Shown piece after piece: positions 5,272 through 5,719 of a stretch of DNA of 5,719 bases. The translations under genes and the position numbers were made by a program. Numbering within the stretch: position 1 is the first letter of the stretch; each line of letters opens with the position of its first letter. Source of the DNA: Candidatus Binatia bacterium (GTDB taxonomy: Bacteria; Desulfobacterota_B; Binatia; UBA9968); the NCBI GenBank assembly GCA_025922795.1, contig JAICHC010000215.1, forward strand, positions 1 to 5,719, written 5' to 3'. Under the pieces are notes generated by a model. The model was not told the origin of the DNA, made no database searches, and saw only the letters and a list, made by a program, of their open reading frames with translations.

Positions 5272-5719
5272 CTACGGGAAACGTCGATACACTCCGTCAT
5301 AAAAATTTCCGATCATCTGCACGGCGATCTTGCCGCAATATTCCAGCGGCCAGCCGGCGCGCTCGTTGCCGTAACCTTCCTGGAGCGCGACTTCGAGGAT
5401 CGCCTGATTCGTGCCGCCATGTTCTTCGTCGAGATCGGCTTCTTCGTGAATACGAAAATATTTCATAGCGTCTTTGTCGACGCCGTATTTGGGCAAGCTC
5501 TGCTGAAAATCGCGCGAGATGAAACCGAAGATCTCCTCTTCCATATGCACGGCGAAACATTCGGCAAGCGGGATATCAATCCAAGAACGAACGAAAAAAT
5601 CGACCAGGCCGCGGGCTTCCGGAATGAGCTCGCACTCGATCATCTCGTCTGCGGACACGCCTAGTGCGTTCCCCAAGATCGGCAGCATGCGCGCGTGGCC
5701 GCCGATCGCCGGTGTTGTG
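5272..5719 (-). CDS. Iron-containing redox enzyme family protein (haem-oxygenase-like fold), C-terminal part
   Basis: 148 codons before TAG at 5274-5272 are present; the frame is open to the right edge, so the N-terminus is missing. The ATG at 5688-5686 is probably internal, since the upstream codons read TTPAIGGHAR and join smoothly to MLPILGNALGVS. The all-helical pattern, with AECFAVHMEEEIFGF, then YGVDKDAMKYFRIHEEADLDEEHG, fits the PqqC/TENA-like, haem-oxygenase-fold enzymes that NCBI calls 'iron-containing redox enzyme family'. Likely metal ligands are His at 5448-5446, Asp at 5436-5434 or 5430-5428, His at 5421-5419 and a Glu in the MEEE segment. Characterised relatives use a di-iron or mononuclear iron centre and O2 for oxidations, N-oxygenations or C-C cleavage; the substrate here is unknown. 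It is transcribed toward the bicupin dioxygenase and could share a transcript with it. Confidence 0.8.
   Translation of the reverse strand, partial: TTPAIGGHARMLPILGNALGVSADEMIECELIPEARGLVDFFVRSWIDIPLAECFAVHMEEEIFGFISRDFQQSLPKYGVDKDAMKYFRIHEEADLDEEHGGTNQAILEVALQEGYGNERAGWPLEYCGKIAVQMIGNFYDGVYRRFP

Overview
The window holds a short stretch of bacterial chromosome, probably from an uncultivated environmental (soil or aquatic) bacterium. The DNA is moderately GC-rich, Shine-Dalgarno sites are conventional, genes are closely packed, and the predicted functions are those of aromatic-compound and small-acid catabolism. I see no rRNA, tRNA, CRISPR array, IS element or phage gene. The lineage cannot be fixed from this sequence; a proteobacterium-like or related phylum is a guess.

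Layout: four genes on the + strand face two genes on the - strand. (1) 1-874: the C-terminal part of a thiamine-diphosphate (ThDP) dependent enzyme of the acetolactate synthase/decarboxylase superfamily, cut by the window edge and carrying an apparent one-base deletion near 674. (2) 1018-2106: an amidohydrolase of the ACMSD/resorcylate-decarboxylase-like group. (3) 2253-2804: a selenoprotein of the UGSC family. An in-frame TGA (2535-2537) lies between two open segments and is read as selenocysteine in a Sec-Gly-Ser-Cys motif. A perfect 7-bp stem with a 5-nt loop, placed as a bacterial SECIS should be, follows it. (4) 2950-4002: a conserved-looking 350-residue protein of unknown function with five cysteines, probably co-transcribed with the selenoprotein. 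On the - strand: (5) 5133-4096, a bicupin ring-cleavage dioxygenase of the gentisate 1,2-dioxygenase family; and (6) 5719-5272, the C-terminal part of a haem-oxygenase-fold, iron-containing redox enzyme (PqqC/TENA-like), running off the right edge.

The most notable item is the selenoprotein. Any gene caller that treats TGA as stop splits it into a 94-residue protein plus a spurious 65-residue one. Its Sec-x-x-Cys motif suggests redox or nucleophilic chemistry, and it sits between an amidohydrolase and an unknown cysteine-containing protein. Together with the ring-cleaving dioxygenase and the non-haem iron enzyme this looks like a catabolic neighbourhood for a carboxylated aromatic or similar acid; that pathway reading is inference.

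The gaps between genes are all under 150 bases. Two of them (4006-4032 and 5154-5261) contain related 9-base periodic repeats built on TTGAACGnn or its complement; the second also forms a large imperfect inverted repeat. A 7-bp hairpin without a T-run follows the selenoprotein gene.
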